The notes: a model not told the origin generated them from the letters alone. Shown: positions 46,027 to 57,907, counted from the first letter of the stretch. The stretch: DNA of 64,000 nucleotides from Acanthococcus lagerstroemiae (GCA_031841125.1 CM063107.1:66041814-66105813); one strand, 5' to 3'. A program made the numbers and translations.

Positions 46027-46854
46027 TTACTCTTCGCTAAGCGGAGTACTAGGCTCAGTTACATCCTTCGCTGTGTCTGTTCTAACACCATTCTTTCCTA
46101 TGAGTACAACAGGATTAATATTACGCTGATGTCCTATCAACTCCTCTAATTCTCTAAAACAAAGTTTTTTAATACAAATATGAGATATAGAAATATAATA
46201 TCTTTGGAATGAAACTGAGAGTATAATCCATAGGTAAACATACGGTTCGTAAGGGCACATTCGCCTATCCCGGCCAGTCTTCTTATTATGAAGGTTTGTG
46301 TCTTTGTAGGCCCTCGTCAGCGTCGTGAATCTGTTTTTTACAATATCGGCTGTCACCTCATGGCCCAATAGTCTCATCTGTGGTGCAATCTCTCTCCACA
46401 TGATCGTTTTGTTCTTTATTTTGCGTTGAGTAACTTGTTCTCTCTTCTCTTTGTAGAGATCGAGAAATAGTTTGGTTTTTTCATCAGTCCATTCGAATCC
46501 CTTCCTTACTGTCTGTGATTGATTTGAGTCATTCTATTATACACAGAAGTATAGATATAAAATTTTATGAATCATAAGTTTATAAGTTAGCTATAAGCAA
46601 TAGTTAGTCACAAGTTTCTTACATTTTCAGTCGGATTATTATGTGTTCGAATATCATCACTTGTCGTCTTCAGAGTATTATCTTCGGTGTTATTGTCGAT
46701 GCCTTGCTGCTGTAATTTATAATGATGTGCCTAGTGTAGTTTGGTATAATTATAAATTGTATATGTTTAGGTGGTAAGCTATTCTTACTTTTTCCGGGAT
46801 CGGTATTTCATAACGTACTCCTTCAATCTCAAAATAAATTATTTTTGACTGCAT
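46027..46854 (-). CDS. Myb/SANT-like accessory protein of a Harbinger element
   Basis: Starts MQSKIIYFEIEGVRYEIPI at 46854 with donor GAAAAA/GTAAGA, then a polar exon and a main exon: WTDEKTKLFLDLYKEKREQV, KTIMWREIAPQM, VKNRFTTLTRAYKDT, a trihelix/Myb-SANT-like fold. The final exon ends at 46027 with RELEELIGHQRNIN. It lies convergent with transposase 2, the standard two-gene Harbinger layout. No stop seen in the exons read, but boundaries of the small exons are approximate. Confidence 0.65.
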
Positions 46855-47965
46855 ATCTATTGTACTAACTGGGATGTCAGCTACCAGGCCATCTACATAC
46901 GGGATTAGGAAAAATAAATTTGATATTTTTTGTTACATATGAGTAAAATTAAGGCGCTTAAATAAGATGAGTATTGGGTTCGAAATAATTGCCCGCTACA
47001 GTAGAATGTTTGAACATAGAAGTAGGACAGGGTAAGCAACAAATACTTAATTCAGGTCACGCGATAGGAGAAAACTTGCCATGATTAATAAAAATAATGA
47101 ACAATTGAAAAGGAAAATGAATAAAGGTTCATGCTGAAAACGTTAAGTTAAAATGTCGAATGGTAGAACTTTTTTTTTCTGCAATGCACAGTACACGCTC
47201 ACATGAAATAAAGCTTCCAGCATGATCAGCTAATTTGAAAACGATTCATTTGCTGAATGAGCAACACTCTCTGCCTTCGATGGTCGACCACGTTTTTATT
47301 TTTGTAATAACAGTGTGCACTTCATTCTGAAAACTTGCTCATTTTTTGTACTTTTTGACTGCTTAGTCACCTGTCGCTCACATTCTGTTCGAGCGGGCCA
47401 AATATTTGTCCCTATTAAATTGCTTTCCATCACAAACGCGTCTGTAAAACTCATCCGTAACAACTGTAACAGTTCCTCGCATTGTGAAAAACTTTCGACG
47501 CGGCTTATGGAACAACGAAGTAAAATTCAGCACTTGAAACTTGAAATACTTCGAAAATCGAAATACTTTAAAACATGTCGTTATCATCTGCAGTTTCAAC
47601 AGCAACTCCACACCAACTCTCGAGGAGGTGTGAAAAACTGTAACATCGACTTTACACCGTTTCACAGCGAATGCAAAAAGAACAGACAGTACTGACGTCA
47701 TATCAGGTAATGACGTCAGCAAACCTGCAAAAAGAACGCGCCACCTTACAACTTTCCACAACTGTTGTACAGTTGTCTACAACAAAAAGCAAAAAGAACG
47801 AAGCTAAAATGTTGCGGCTTACGTAGCACCGGCCATAACATTTGCTAGCAGCATGTTGCCAACTTGCTGCTAGCAAATTCGGTGTAAACTACATTTGGCA
47901 ACATTTGTAAATGTTGCCGATTTTCATGCTTCTAGCATGCTGCCAGCCTCGGTGTAAATCCGCCA

Positions 47966-48200
47966 TGAGAATGAGTAAGAAAGGATACATTCCGACACCA
48001 TTTTGTTTCCAATTTGGAAATTGAACGGAGATCTATCAACCAAGGTTGAAAACGAATCCACTAAAATTGGATTCGGATCCGAATCCACGAATCACTGCCT
48101 TTTTTTGGATTCGAATATGATTCGAGAATAATTTAAATGTTTGTACTGTCATTTCAATGGAATTTTTTTTTTTTTTCCCAATTTTTGGCACTTTACACTC
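47966..48200. repeat. 121-bp repeat, right part, and poly-T tract
   Basis: Continues the array interrupted by the Harbinger element (GAATGAGTAAGAAAGGATAC, CCATTTTGTTTCCAATTTGG). Followed by AATCC/GGATTC-rich sequence and a T18 run near 48160. Confidence 0.7.
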
Positions 48201-48299
48201 CTTTTTTTTTTCAGGTCTTCAACTGTGGCTTACTAATCAGTACCAAGTTTATCATCAAAAACAAAACAGCCACCATTTTTATTCTACCATGTGTCTGAT

Positions 48300-48640
48300 T
48301 TGATGGAATTATAATAGGTATGTGTCTGTTCTGTGACCGTTTTGAGGCGCAAATGAAGTGTGACTGACTGGTGACTATTTTGAGGCTAAAAATGTTATGT
48401 CTGAGTGTCTTGTTTATGACTGGTTTGAGGCGCATATGAAATTGTAACCTGTGTTGCATTTGTGTCCAGTTTCAGGCAAACTAAGAGAATACAAATTAGT
48501 CTCATCTGTATCTCAAATGTTTAAGGAGAAACTTGAAAGACACTATTTAGCCTCACTTTGTGTCTTTATTTTGGCGTTCTTGAGACTTATGTGTAGCCTA
48601 TGATGCTACTTTGTGACGATTTTACAGACACAAATGGAAC
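48300..48640. repeat. TGTGACTG..TTTTGAGGC repeat
   Basis: Irregular repeats of GTGACTATTTTGAGGC, GACTGGTTTGAGGCGCA and TTGTGTCC at 40-60 bp spacing. Related to 39.2-39.5 kb and possibly to 4.1-4.7 kb and 56.6 kb. Confidence 0.55.
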
Positions 48641-50030
48641 TCATTGCACATCGGGGGAGGGGGTATACTTTGTAAACACCCTGCACAAAACAGAGCATTA
48701 CGTGAAATATTTAGATATTTGGGAACTGACGTTATTTTACGATGTGTCATCTGGTATGTGAGAGTTTTCCTTTTGAACAAGTTGTGCCGTCGAATTAATG
48801 CTTCCTGCCGGCACGCCGAAACTTTGAAAGCTCTAAAAAATTCGAGCTAGCAATGAAAATACACATTCATCTGATGAACACTATTCTGCTAGATCATTGC
48901 GCAACGAAAAGTGTCTTCTCTCGTGTAGGTATTCTCTCGCGATAAGGGGATATAAAATATTCGTCGGAAGAATTATCACGTGTCAACTGCAGATAACGGA
49001 GTAATTACCTAAACGCGAACAGTTACTTAATGACGATGGAATCTAGAATTTATGGCAGGTTTCCATTTTTACGCACGTAGGTATTCTCTCGTGATGTCGA
49101 GTCAACACGATCCGAGAGTCAGTATCTAGAAAAATCGTAACGAGAGATTTACTCGTCGATTTTTTTCCTCTACATTTTGTTACACGCCAAATAAGCAATA
49201 GAAATATAAAACAACCCCGCACCATCGAGTACTGATAAACAAGTTCGAAATGTATAAACAGAAGTTCGAATTTGTTTGAAAATTGGTCGGGCACGCGGAC
49301 CTGCGATGACGTATGTCGGCGGCTAATTTTAATCGTTTTTGACGAAAGCCGAAGTCTATTTTCGCTGCCATATTCAACTTTGTACTCCCGGATGTTAAAT
49401 TTTTCTTTTTGTTCTCCAAATGCTGACCTCAGAATCCCGGTGATGACGACCGACAAGTACAGACGTACACAGTTGTATTTTTATTCGACAGTAAAAAAAA
49501 GTACGCAATTTTTCGCTTTTGTCTTCTACTACAGCTAAGTGCAAGAGAGAGATTACTCGTGCAAACGGAGGTTTAGCCGAACAGCGTGATGACTTGATGA
49601 CTAATTTTTTATAACACTACACATCAAGGTCAATATACTTATCTTAAATCCGTCTGCGTACGAAAAGCGTTTAATTAGCGCTATTTTTACCTTTTTCGAA
49701 TTTATTATGCTAAAATACGCAGATATGAAGTCATGTAGCTAGATGCACGTGTGACAGAATGAAGAAAGTATAATTAGGGTGTCTGCTGGGAAAAGCAAGA
49801 AAACGACAAGAGATTTTATGCAAGAGCAAGAAAGGATGGTGCAACGTGATTGTGTATTCCTCTTGGTCTATGTTTCACTATAGAAAGAGTGATGGATCCC
49901 ATTAGACCAGGGATGCGGAAGCTGAACGATACAGCTTCCACTTCCGGCTTCTAGCCTCCAGTTGTCATCTAGTTTATCGCTTCCAGCTAGCTAAAAACTT
50001 CATTTTTTAAGGTACGGAGTATGGCCCACT
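48640..50030. other. No gene seen
   Basis: Unique-looking sequence. A GTAGGTATTCTCTCG phrase is repeated at about 48926 and 49077. Open frames at 49043-49456 lack motifs. Confidence 0.4.
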
Positions 50031-50034
50031 ATAT

Positions 50035-50165
<131 letters not shown>

Positions 50166-50189
50166 GCTCACTCAAAATTTCCTAACTGT

Positions 50190-50640
50190 GGAGCGGAGCA
50201 AGATAAAATGCTGAAGTTTGGAACGTGTATTCGGAAAAAATCTAGACGTCGAATTTGAAAAGATGGGGTTGCACAAAACTGCTGGACGTTCACGGCGGCG
50301 AGACTAAGATTTCGAACGTTGAGTTTCGAAAAATTTGTCAAGGCGGCGAAAGAGTCGAAAGTTAAGGCGGGATACCCTCAAAAGGGGGCTGAGACGTGTC
50401 GTAACGGTTCACTTGATTTGCGGTTGCCCCCACCTTCAGAGAATTTGACAAGACAGGCGGAGGAGTATCAAAAAAAATTTTTTTGATTTCGAAAAGTGAA
50501 AAGTTCTTTTCAAACCTACAATCATACCATAGGGAAATCAGTGTTTGGAACCAATTCAATTTTTCGTTTTGTTCGGTTTCGGGCTTTGTAGTTTTCCTTG
50601 TAGTAATGTTAAAGGATTTTTCTCGTAGTAACCTAACCCA
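50190..50640. repeat. Dispersed repeat R2, copy 1
   Basis: Shares GATAAAATGCTGAAGTTTGG, AAGATGGGGTTGCA, GATTTCGAAAAGTGAAAAGTT, ACCTACAATCATACCA and AAGGATTTTTCTCGTAGTAAC with 52845-53380, in a different block order. Function unknown. Confidence 0.6.
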
Positions 50641-51289
50641 TATTTCTGTGGTGACTTGACGCCTGGTCCACTTTCCGATCCTTGCCTGTCTTTCACCTCC
50701 GTTATTTCTCTTCGACCACCGGCTGATCTACGACCCACGACTCAGTGAAAACGAGAATAAAAGTTCTCTCGAAAATCAGGAAATTTTTTATACTTCATGA
50801 AAGTCGCATTTCTCGTCAATATGGGGTACCCCGGCAAAGAATTATCGAGGCGTCGTGGGAATGTAAGCCACGACGGTGATAATCGTGGCGTCATGGCTTC
50901 GTCTCCGTCATGGTTTGCATGGGCGGGAGGATGGCGGGGGTATAGACTGAACTACATACATTGTAAAGAAGTAGTTCCGCGACAATCGGAATATCATTAG
51001 AGAAACTACAAAATTTTAATTATGTAGAATACAAACCTGTAAAACTATAATTTAATTTAACATAGAGCTGACGCTACCTCAGATCTAAAACGGGTTGTCA
51101 AACCACCGCGCCGGTATGCAAACAATAGTACATGCTACGACTGGGAGCAGCATAAGAGATTTGCCCAGCGGAACCCGCAAGTTCAGCAGCGCGGCCTGAA
51201 AGTAAAAATGAACTTCAAAGGTAATCTAGCCGTTGAGCTTGCCATCGGGGACCGAAATGAAGACGGTGCGACAGGCGGCGCAGAACAGA

Positions 51290-51886
51290 TACGAGGTCTG
51301 ACAATAAAGTTCGCGACCACAGTCAAAAAAAAGCATTTATTCTGAATCAGGATCAATGTCTACATGGTCCCCTTCAAAATACTCCCCCCCCTGAATTAAT
51401 GCACTTGAGCATGCGTTGTCTCCATGCGTGGAAGCACTCGGAGAAGGCCTCTTCTGGGATTGCCTTCAGGATCCGCGACGATTCTTCTTGGAGCCCTTCA
51501 ACTGTCGAAAAATAGTGTCCTTTCATGACATCTTTCATTTTTGGGAATAGAAAAAAGTCACATGGTGACAAATCAGGCGAGTATGGAGGATGTTCTAGAA
51601 CTGTTATGCGATTTTTGGCGAGATATTGCCGGATAATGATGGCTGAGTGAGATGGAGCGTTGTCGTGGTGGAGGAGCCAGCCATTCTTCCACAGCTCGGG
51701 ACGCTTTCTTCGAATGCGTTCGCATAGTTTTCGTAAAATGTCTCGGTAGTAGACAGCATTAACCTTCTGTCCAGGTGGCACCCACTCCTTTAGGATCACC
51801 CCATGGCAATCAAAGAAGGTAATGAGCATACGAGTATGACATACTTTCTTAGATGGCGTTACTACTTCAACTTTCATTAATTTCAC
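51290..51886 (-). pseudogene. Mariner transposase C-terminal part with 3' terminal end
   Basis: Minus-strand product includes ITFFDCHGVILKEWVPPG, WLLHHDNAPSHSA and PPYSPDLSPCDFFLFPKM. The spacing between the last two catalytic Asp residues is 34, so D,D34D. The frame is thrown out by a G-run near 51388, just before the normal end. 90 bp further, TTTATTGTCAGACCTCGTA-type sequence is the 3' terminal end, next to TA. The N-terminal DNA-binding region and the 5' end are missing. Confidence 0.85.
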
Positions 51887-52264
51887 CTGCTAGGTAAAAT
51901 ATACTATAATGTTTCAGCTGATAAGTCAGTGTGTGTAAACTAGTGAGAAGTAAATAAGAGGAAACTCATTCTGCGTGAATATGGGAGAGTAGCAGAACAG
52001 ATATGATGCCAATACACGTATACGACTACCACCATCAGGAGGCCGGCTTTGGTGTTTGGATCTGCGAAGAACACCAACGCTGATGGCTGCAGCACTCTAG
52101 GTACCTGTTGAAAGAGCACCCCGATGTGGACCGTAAAGCACTCTATCTTGAGAAACAGGAAGACCGAAAAAAGAAAAACCACCAACCGTTAAAAGACCAC
52201 AGGGTCGCCAAAAAGGATTCAAAGTTCCGCGTCCACCACCGCCCGCACCGATACCTGCATCTTA

Positions 52265-52690
52265 ATGTCTGCAAATTTTTAGGGCGTTTGCCCGCGCGCA
52301 GCGCTGCAAGCACCCTATTGCCATCGAATTTTCATCATTATCCTCCTCCTCATCATTTCTTTAAATACGACTGAATTTATTGTTTACAGCTCATAGTTCA
52401 GTTTTAGCTCAGTTGCGTTTAGATTGTTAGATCGGTCTTAAGGCGGAGGCGTGCGGAAGATGAGAGGTGCTAACCTCAACAGATTCTCATTCTGGCGTTT
52501 GTGGCGTATATTTGTTTTATCGCATAGACGTTGGTACTGTGTCTGAATATTAGCTTCAAAGCTTCAACATTTCAGATTTGGTTTTGTTTTATCAATACCA
52601 GTATAGGAAGTTGGCGCAACAACACCAGAATGTGGAGACCCTCTTACTACCTCGCTATCTGGCGAGGTAGCTTGTTAATTTTATATTTTT
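52265..52690 (+). repeat. Dispersed repeat R3, copy 1
   Basis: Inverted relative to 60550-61030. Shared stretches include CGCGCAGCGCTGCAAGCACCC, GATCGGTCTTAAGGCGGAGG, AGATGAGAGGTGCTAACCTC and GGAAGTTGGCGCAACAACACC. Copy 2 has an extra ~75 bp around 60600-60680. Non-coding. Confidence 0.85.
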
Positions 52691-52844
52691 GTATTAAAAG
52701 ATAAATACTCGTAAATAAGTAAAATTTTTTAAGCAAGGAAATATGCAGGATTGTATTACCCGTGAATGTGCAGTATCTCATGGTCCGTAAATAAGAATTT
52801 ACTCGTGCCCGCTGGCGGCCTTAAATGACTATGCATAGCGATTT

Positions 52845-53380
52845 CCTCAGAGTAACGCTGAAGGATTTTCCTCGTAGTAACAAATGATGAAAACTGGGGA
52901 GTGGGGCCCTCTGGCCTCTACGCTACAGATACCAGCAACCCCAATCACTTGCCTCTCTCGTGTCGAAAAAGAAGATGAGGTTGCAAAAAATGTTGGCGGT
53001 TCCTCTGAGTTGCCGCCTGCCCCCCCGTTCCCCGCGTCAGAGACGTCAACAGTGCGGCCGGACAGGGGGAGGAATAGCCTCATAAAAATTATTTGATTTC
53101 GAAAAGTAAAAAGTTGTCTTCAAAACCTACAGTCATACTACAGGGAATATCTGGAGGTTGTTCGAGCACAACCTTGATAACTACCTTAAAATAAATAAAT
53201 ATATAAATAAAGTAAATAAATAATGCTTAAAAATTCGTAACTTAGGCAGGGATGAAGATAAAATACTGAAATTTGAAACATGTATGTGGAAAAAATGTAG
53301 TCGATTTTGAGTAGATGGGGTTGCAAAAAAACTGCCTGACGTTGACCAGAGCGAAAATAAAATTTCGAACTGTAAGTATC
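52845..53380. repeat. Dispersed repeat R2, copy 2
   Basis: Counterpart of 50190-50640: CGATTTTGAGTAGATGGGGT, GATTTCGAAAAGTAAAAAGT and ACCTACAGTCATACTACAGG. The LINE fragment on the plus strand starts at its right edge. Confidence 0.55.
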
Positions 53381-54410
53381 CGATTGTACAGTGGAGCGAA
53401 AACAATCACTTGCCCTTCAACGTGAAAAAGTGTGAGAAAATATCATACACCCGCAACACGCTGAGAATCATCCCTCACACATATCACATGAATGATGAAA
53501 CCCTGAAAGACGTTGAGATTGTTAAGGACTTAGGGCTGGTGATTGATAAAGGCATAACGTTCAAGCATCATATATCAGAGATTGTACGAAGAGCGAAAAG
53601 AACCTTGGGTTTCATCTTCCGAAACTCTCAAAACTACAGAAATATCAAAACCCTACTTATTCTGTATTTTTCGCTAGTTCGACCAGGTCTGGAATTTGGT
53701 TTCCTGATTTAGAGCCCGCATGCGTCAACAATCTCTCAGGATATAGAAAGTGTTCAGAAGCAATTCTTGAAGTATTTATTTTTCAAAGATTTTGATTACT
53801 ACCCTGTCGAAATAAAGTATGTCGAACTATTAAAAATATTTAGGATCCAATCAATGAAAAAGAGGCGCATGGTGGCACCCCTGTTATTCCTTCACGACTT
53901 AATACAGGGTAGAATACAGGAACCGGAAATGCTATCAAAAATCAACATAAATGTACCTAGAATAAACAGTAGATGTAGGCTCATCTTTCGCCCACTTGTC
54001 CCACATACGAATGCATTGAAACAGAGTATATTGTACCGAGCGTGTAATTTATACAACACAATTTACAACGACAGTACCGATTTATACTTAGTTATTTTCC
54101 ACCAGAACAGAAACTCATACTGAAAAACGCTAGCAGATATGAACCACCGGCTCCTCGACCCCACATTCTAGCCTGCTCTATGAACCTACAATCGGTCACA
54201 GTCCCCCTTCCCTCCACCTACACTTCCATTTACTCAAAACATAAATGACCTAGTTCAAGTAGACTCATAATTATTGTAAATCTATTGAATCCGACAAAGG
54301 CCTCCCACAATGCACTCATCGCAGCACACGTATTACTGTATACTCGCATTATACTTATTATTATTATTATTACTACTATTATTGAATTGAATTGAATTGA
54401 ATAAATGTTT
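53372..54410 (+). pseudogene. Jockey/CR1-type LINE, 3' end of ORF2
   Basis: Reads WSENNHLPFNVKKCEKISYTR, VKDLGLVIDKGITFKHH, RTLGFIFRNSQNY, LVRPGLEFGFLI, a TAG at 53710-53712 where W is usual, SPHASTISQDIESVQKQF, then LLFLHDLIQGRI. This is the thumb and C-terminal region of a reverse transcriptase. The frame ends at 54123 and a short 3' tail runs to (ATT)n and (TTGAA)n tracts at 54355-54405. The 5' part is absent, as usual for truncated LINEs. Confidence 0.85.
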
Positions 54411-54419
54411 ATTTAACTT

Positions 54420-55160
54420 GAATATCTTCAACAAAAACATACATACCTCACCCCTATGCGCTACAAGTGCGAGTGGAGTTAGGGAATAATAATAAGAAAC
54501 ATATAGATTTTAACAAAAGAAAAAGAAATAAAATAAGTTATATAAATAAGGCTATCTGAAAAAAAAAGAGGGGGAAAACAGATCAAGCGTGCATACAAAT
54601 TACTAGGTGATATCATTTTGAGAAAAGTAAAAAATAAATAAGTAATATAAATAAAGGTATCTGAAAAAAAGAGGGGAAAAAACAGATTGAGCGTATTTGC
54701 ACGTGTAAAAAGTAAAAGTAACATAAATTCCAGCTGAGATGAGGCACTTATGGTGCACATCAGATCCTTCTCCATTCCTCCAATTCATGCTCTAATGTTT
54801 TGAGATGAAGTTCTCATGCTTTATTATAATAACAACATACTCAATATTTGTGTATAAATAAATTATTGTTGCAAACCAAGGGCTGAGACAGCCACGTTGA
54901 AGGAACTTTTTTGTATTTAGGTTACCGTGTGCAGAGAAGAAGAGGGTGTGATCGTATTTTCACGTTTGTGCATAGTAGAGGAGTTCATGATCAAGTAAGA
55001 TTTGTGGTAAGAAAAAAAATGCATGCATACTGTTAAGAGATATTTTATGGGGCACAAATAATCGCAGTTTTTGGAGAATTACCCATTTATTACAATGATT
55101 AGATTAAATTTTCAGGATATCCTGCACCTTTCTCTTGAACTCTCCGATTTTAGTATCATA
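54420..55160. other. 3' region of the minus-strand LINE; short duplication
   Basis: A ~80-bp unit (AAATAAGTTATATAAATAAGG..GAGGGGGAAAACAGAT) at 54520-54590 is repeated at 54635-54710. Otherwise AT-rich sequence, probably the 3' untranslated end of the LINE reading leftward. Confidence 0.45.
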
Positions 55161-55163
55161 ATT

Positions 55164-56373
55164 TCAAACTGTGCGCGGCAGTGAATTGTAAATAGACGCT
55201 ACACTGTAACAAGCTTGCCATCTTGAGTGTGTCATCCACCAGTTTGGAGGAGAGGCTATGAGTCCTGTCCCTGCTCTTGTACGTTCGTTCCCTAAATTAA
55301 TACCAAACAAGGTCGGGTGTTTGAAGGCGAATATTGAAGCACAATATTTATATGTTTCAGAGAATGGCCTCACATTAGCGGTTTTGTAAATTTCTTTTGT
55401 ATTCATATCTCTGGACTTTCTATAACCTATTATTGATCTAACTGCGTAGTTTTGCGCCACCCTTAAGGGTTACTTCAGAGAATTTGCTGCATTACCCCAG
55501 TTAATTATGCTGTGAGTTAATACTGAGTCGTATAGCGCCTGATAAATAGTTCTTAAATGATCATTTGAGAAGTGTTCACTTAAAAAGTATAAAAGTCTAT
55601 TAAGGTACCTCAGCTTTTTTAAGAGAGCAATATGATGCCCCCATGTGAGTTTACTGTCTAATATAAAACCTAAGTATGTTACTTTTTCTTCTAATTTTAG
55701 AGGTGAACAGCCACAGTTTGAGTTATTACCGTGAGTGTGAAAATATAATTGTATAACCAGTTTTCATCTACTTTTTTATGTGTAAAGACTACTACTTTGC
55801 TCTTTTGCACATTCAGCGCTATCTCTCTCACTGAGCAGCTTTCGGCGATACTCAGCCAGCCCGTTCATAGAGAGCACCTTGAGGGATCTCTCCCCCAACC
55901 AAAGTCGAATATATACGCATCCCTCTCTCACTCAGGTATGGACCACCAGGCCGTCAAAGCGCAGCCCTCTCGCCTCTGCAGCTAACTTAGCCCTACTTTT
56001 TGTGAGGTGCTCCTCGACATATATAGGAGTAGGTTTCGACTGTTCACCAAATAGGTGAGTGGTAGAGAGCTTCACCTCCTTAACCTTCTTTACAAATGTT
56101 GATTTAGCTATTCTGCGTGTAAACTTAATGATAATCGGCCGGTGCGTATCATTTTTCCCTTTTGGCAAGCGATGGCATGCCGAAATCTCCATTTCTGGGT
56201 TGGTCACTCCCGTAGCAGCCAGCAGAGTCACCATTTTTTTTTTTTTTGCTGTCACCTCCTCCAGCTCCCGACCTGCTTCTGGGACTCCTTTATGTATGCA
56301 GTTATTTTTCCTGGAGTTCTGCTCCAGTTCCTCGATCCTGTCAAGTAGGTCCCGTTGAAGATTTTCCCACTAA
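55164..56373 (-). pseudogene. LINE with ORF1 tail fused to a fragment of reverse transcriptase
   Basis: ORF1 part (56373-55932): RIEELEQNSRKNN, ISACHRLPKG, RPIIIKFTRR, IYVEEHLTKSRAKL, the usual coiled-coil and RNA-binding segments of a LINE ORF1. Within 50-100 bp it is followed by ORF2 pieces that belong near the end of the protein: ALNVQKSKVVVF, VTYLGFILDSKLTW, LYDSVLTHSIINWGN, then RSIIGYRKSR and VASIYNSLPRTV. Endonuclease and most of the reverse transcriptase are missing, so a large internal deletion has joined the two ORFs. An A14 run lies within ORF1 near 56235. Confidence 0.75.
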
Positions 56374-56589
56374 AAACATGAAAATCTAGTTGCGCTGCGT
56401 ACACGTATTAGAGTGGAAATGCCACTACGACCTCCCGTTGTGCAAAATGAAACAGTTTTGAAACACATGTCCCAAAACTACACCTGTCCATCCACTTTTG
56501 TGACCTCCAACTAGCCAATCAGCGAAAAGCACACATTTGTGTATGCAAACTTTGTGAAACAGAAATGGGACGCAATAGCATACAGAAAT

Positions 56590-56815
56590 GTAACCAAACA
56601 TACAATGCATCTCTGTAACACTTTTGTGACAACTATTTGCATACATTTTTGTGACAGTAATGTAAACACTCTTGTGACAGTTATTTGCATACATTTTTGT
56701 GACAGTAAAGTAAACACTCTTGTGACAGCTCGTTGCATACATTTTTGTGACAGAAAGTAAACACTCTTGTGACAGCTTTTTGCATACATTTTTGTGACAG
56801 TAAAGCAACACATTT
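56590..56815. repeat. 48-bp tandem repeat, four copies
   Basis: GCATACATTTTTGTGACAG recurs at 56639, 56687, 56735 and 56782, each followed by TAAAGTAAACACTCTTGTGACAG. Open frames through it are repeat artefacts. Confidence 0.9.
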
Positions 56816-57059
56816 CAGATGCTTTCTACTCCCACTTGTGTGTCAGCTTTGTGTCGTCCTCTTTAGTGGTTCCCACAGGCCCCTAGAATAGAAATATTAA
56901 AAACTCAAAAAATTATAAAAAAGCTTATATTTTACACAAAATTGGACAATTTCTTATAACGCTAAGAAAACGAACGGCGGAACAAAACACATAAAATTAT
57001 ATGTATAATCCACGATCTTAATTCTTTCATCACGGTAATGTGCCGATTTTACAATTGAA

Positions 57060-57250
57060 GGATTGGAAGGGAAGGAGGGAGGGGAGAGAGAGAGAGAGAA
57101 GAAGCGAATGAGGCAGGAGAAATGGGGAAGTAGTAGAGAAAATCAAAAAAAAACAAAGGGAGGGAAGAGTGAGGAGAGTGTGAACGAGTGAGAGAGATAG
57201 AGAGAAACGGAGAGACGCTGCAATGAAAAAGAGAAAGGGGAGAGGGTGGA
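57060..57250. repeat. Purine-rich (GA/GGA) tract
   Basis: Nearly 190 bp of A/G on the plus strand, including GAGAGAGAGAGAG and GGGAGAGGG. Confidence 0.85.
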
Positions 57251-57293
57251 ATTTTTTGTTTGGCAGTGTAATTAGAAAAACCACTGAAGGTTA

Positions 57294-57907
57294 CTAAACT
57301 GGAGAAACCGACTGGAAAGCTGCCAGCAGTTCATCATCCATTCCAATATCTTCTGAGGCGGACTGCTGCTCGGTGCTGCAGCTAGCACGGGAAGACTGCT
57401 GCTGCTGCTCAGGGATGCTGTTAGTGTGCGATGGTCGCTGCTGCTCAGTACCACTGTCAGCATGTTCAACATTTTTCTCTTTCTTGTACAGTCGTCGCCG
57501 TGCAGTCTGACGACTGGTGCGGAGCCATCTCTGCACTATGGCATTGACTTTTTTCTGGTGGCTCTTCTTCAGCCATTTTTCAGGAGGTTCAAGAGAAGGT
57601 AACAGAGATGGTTCCCAGGACTTTAAAACCTCTGAAACAAGAGTTTATTACATATAACTGTAAGCGAATATGCATATGTAAGAAGCACACATTTTTAAAT
57701 GCAAGAACAATGAGAATTACCAGAGTATATAGCGTAAACAGATGTATTTCGCAACCATTCAATTTGAAACTTTTTGTTCTCATCATTGGTGCTACAGTTG
57801 GTCGAGTTTTCATTAGTACGATGAACTGCAATAATTTGGTATAATAGAGCATAACATGCTCTCGAAGCTCCTTCTGACATTGGATCAAATGCATAGACAA
57901 ATTCTTT
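57294..57907 (-). CDS. Hypothetical two-exon coding piece
   Basis: Exons 57721-57907 (acceptor TTTCTTTTCAG, donor TCTG/GTAATT) and 57294-57631 (acceptor CTTGTTTCAG, stop at 57294) join in phase. The product reads KEFVYAFDPMSEGASRACYA, EWLRNTSVYAIY, then KSWEPSLLPSLEPPEKWLKK, a basic RWLRTSRQTARRRLYKK and a Gln/Ser-rich tail ending DDELLAAFQSVSPV. No family recognised. No stop or shift inside about 175 residues, and real splice sites, make it one of the better candidates for a live gene here, though it may be a transposon accessory. Upstream exons not found; a transposon end lies 40 bp upstream. Confidence 0.5.

Larger units (their letters stand above)
41345..47834. mobile_element. Inner PIF/Harbinger element, TSD ATA
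   Basis: 26-bp inverted ends, GGCCGGTGCTACATAAGCCG plus CAACAT, with one mismatch between ends. ATA flanks both sides (41342-41344, 47835-47837). It contains two transposase genes and two accessory genes, so a third element is probably nested within it: GCAACATTGAAAAT at 41415 and its inverse ending at 44344 enclose the first transposase and the MADF gene. Confidence 0.85.
40775..47965. mobile_element. Outer PIF/Harbinger element, TSD TGA
   Basis: Inverted ends TGGCTCATTTACACC and GGTGTAAATCCGCCA, with TGA at 40772-40774 and 47966-47968. The left arm carries GCTAGCAGCAAATG-type repeats that reappear inverted on the right. Setting aside the element and one TGA, the host 121-bp repeat reads straight through. 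Most of its own coding part has been replaced by the inner element. Confidence 0.85.

Noticed and set aside
49043..49456. 137-codon minus-strand frame
   Set aside because: No recognisable motif, overlapping frames on both strands, no splice context and a composition like the surroundings.
56425..56813. Minus-strand frames with repeated KMYANSCHKSV-like words
   Set aside because: They translate the 48-bp tandem repeat (a multiple of three), so repetition is automatic.
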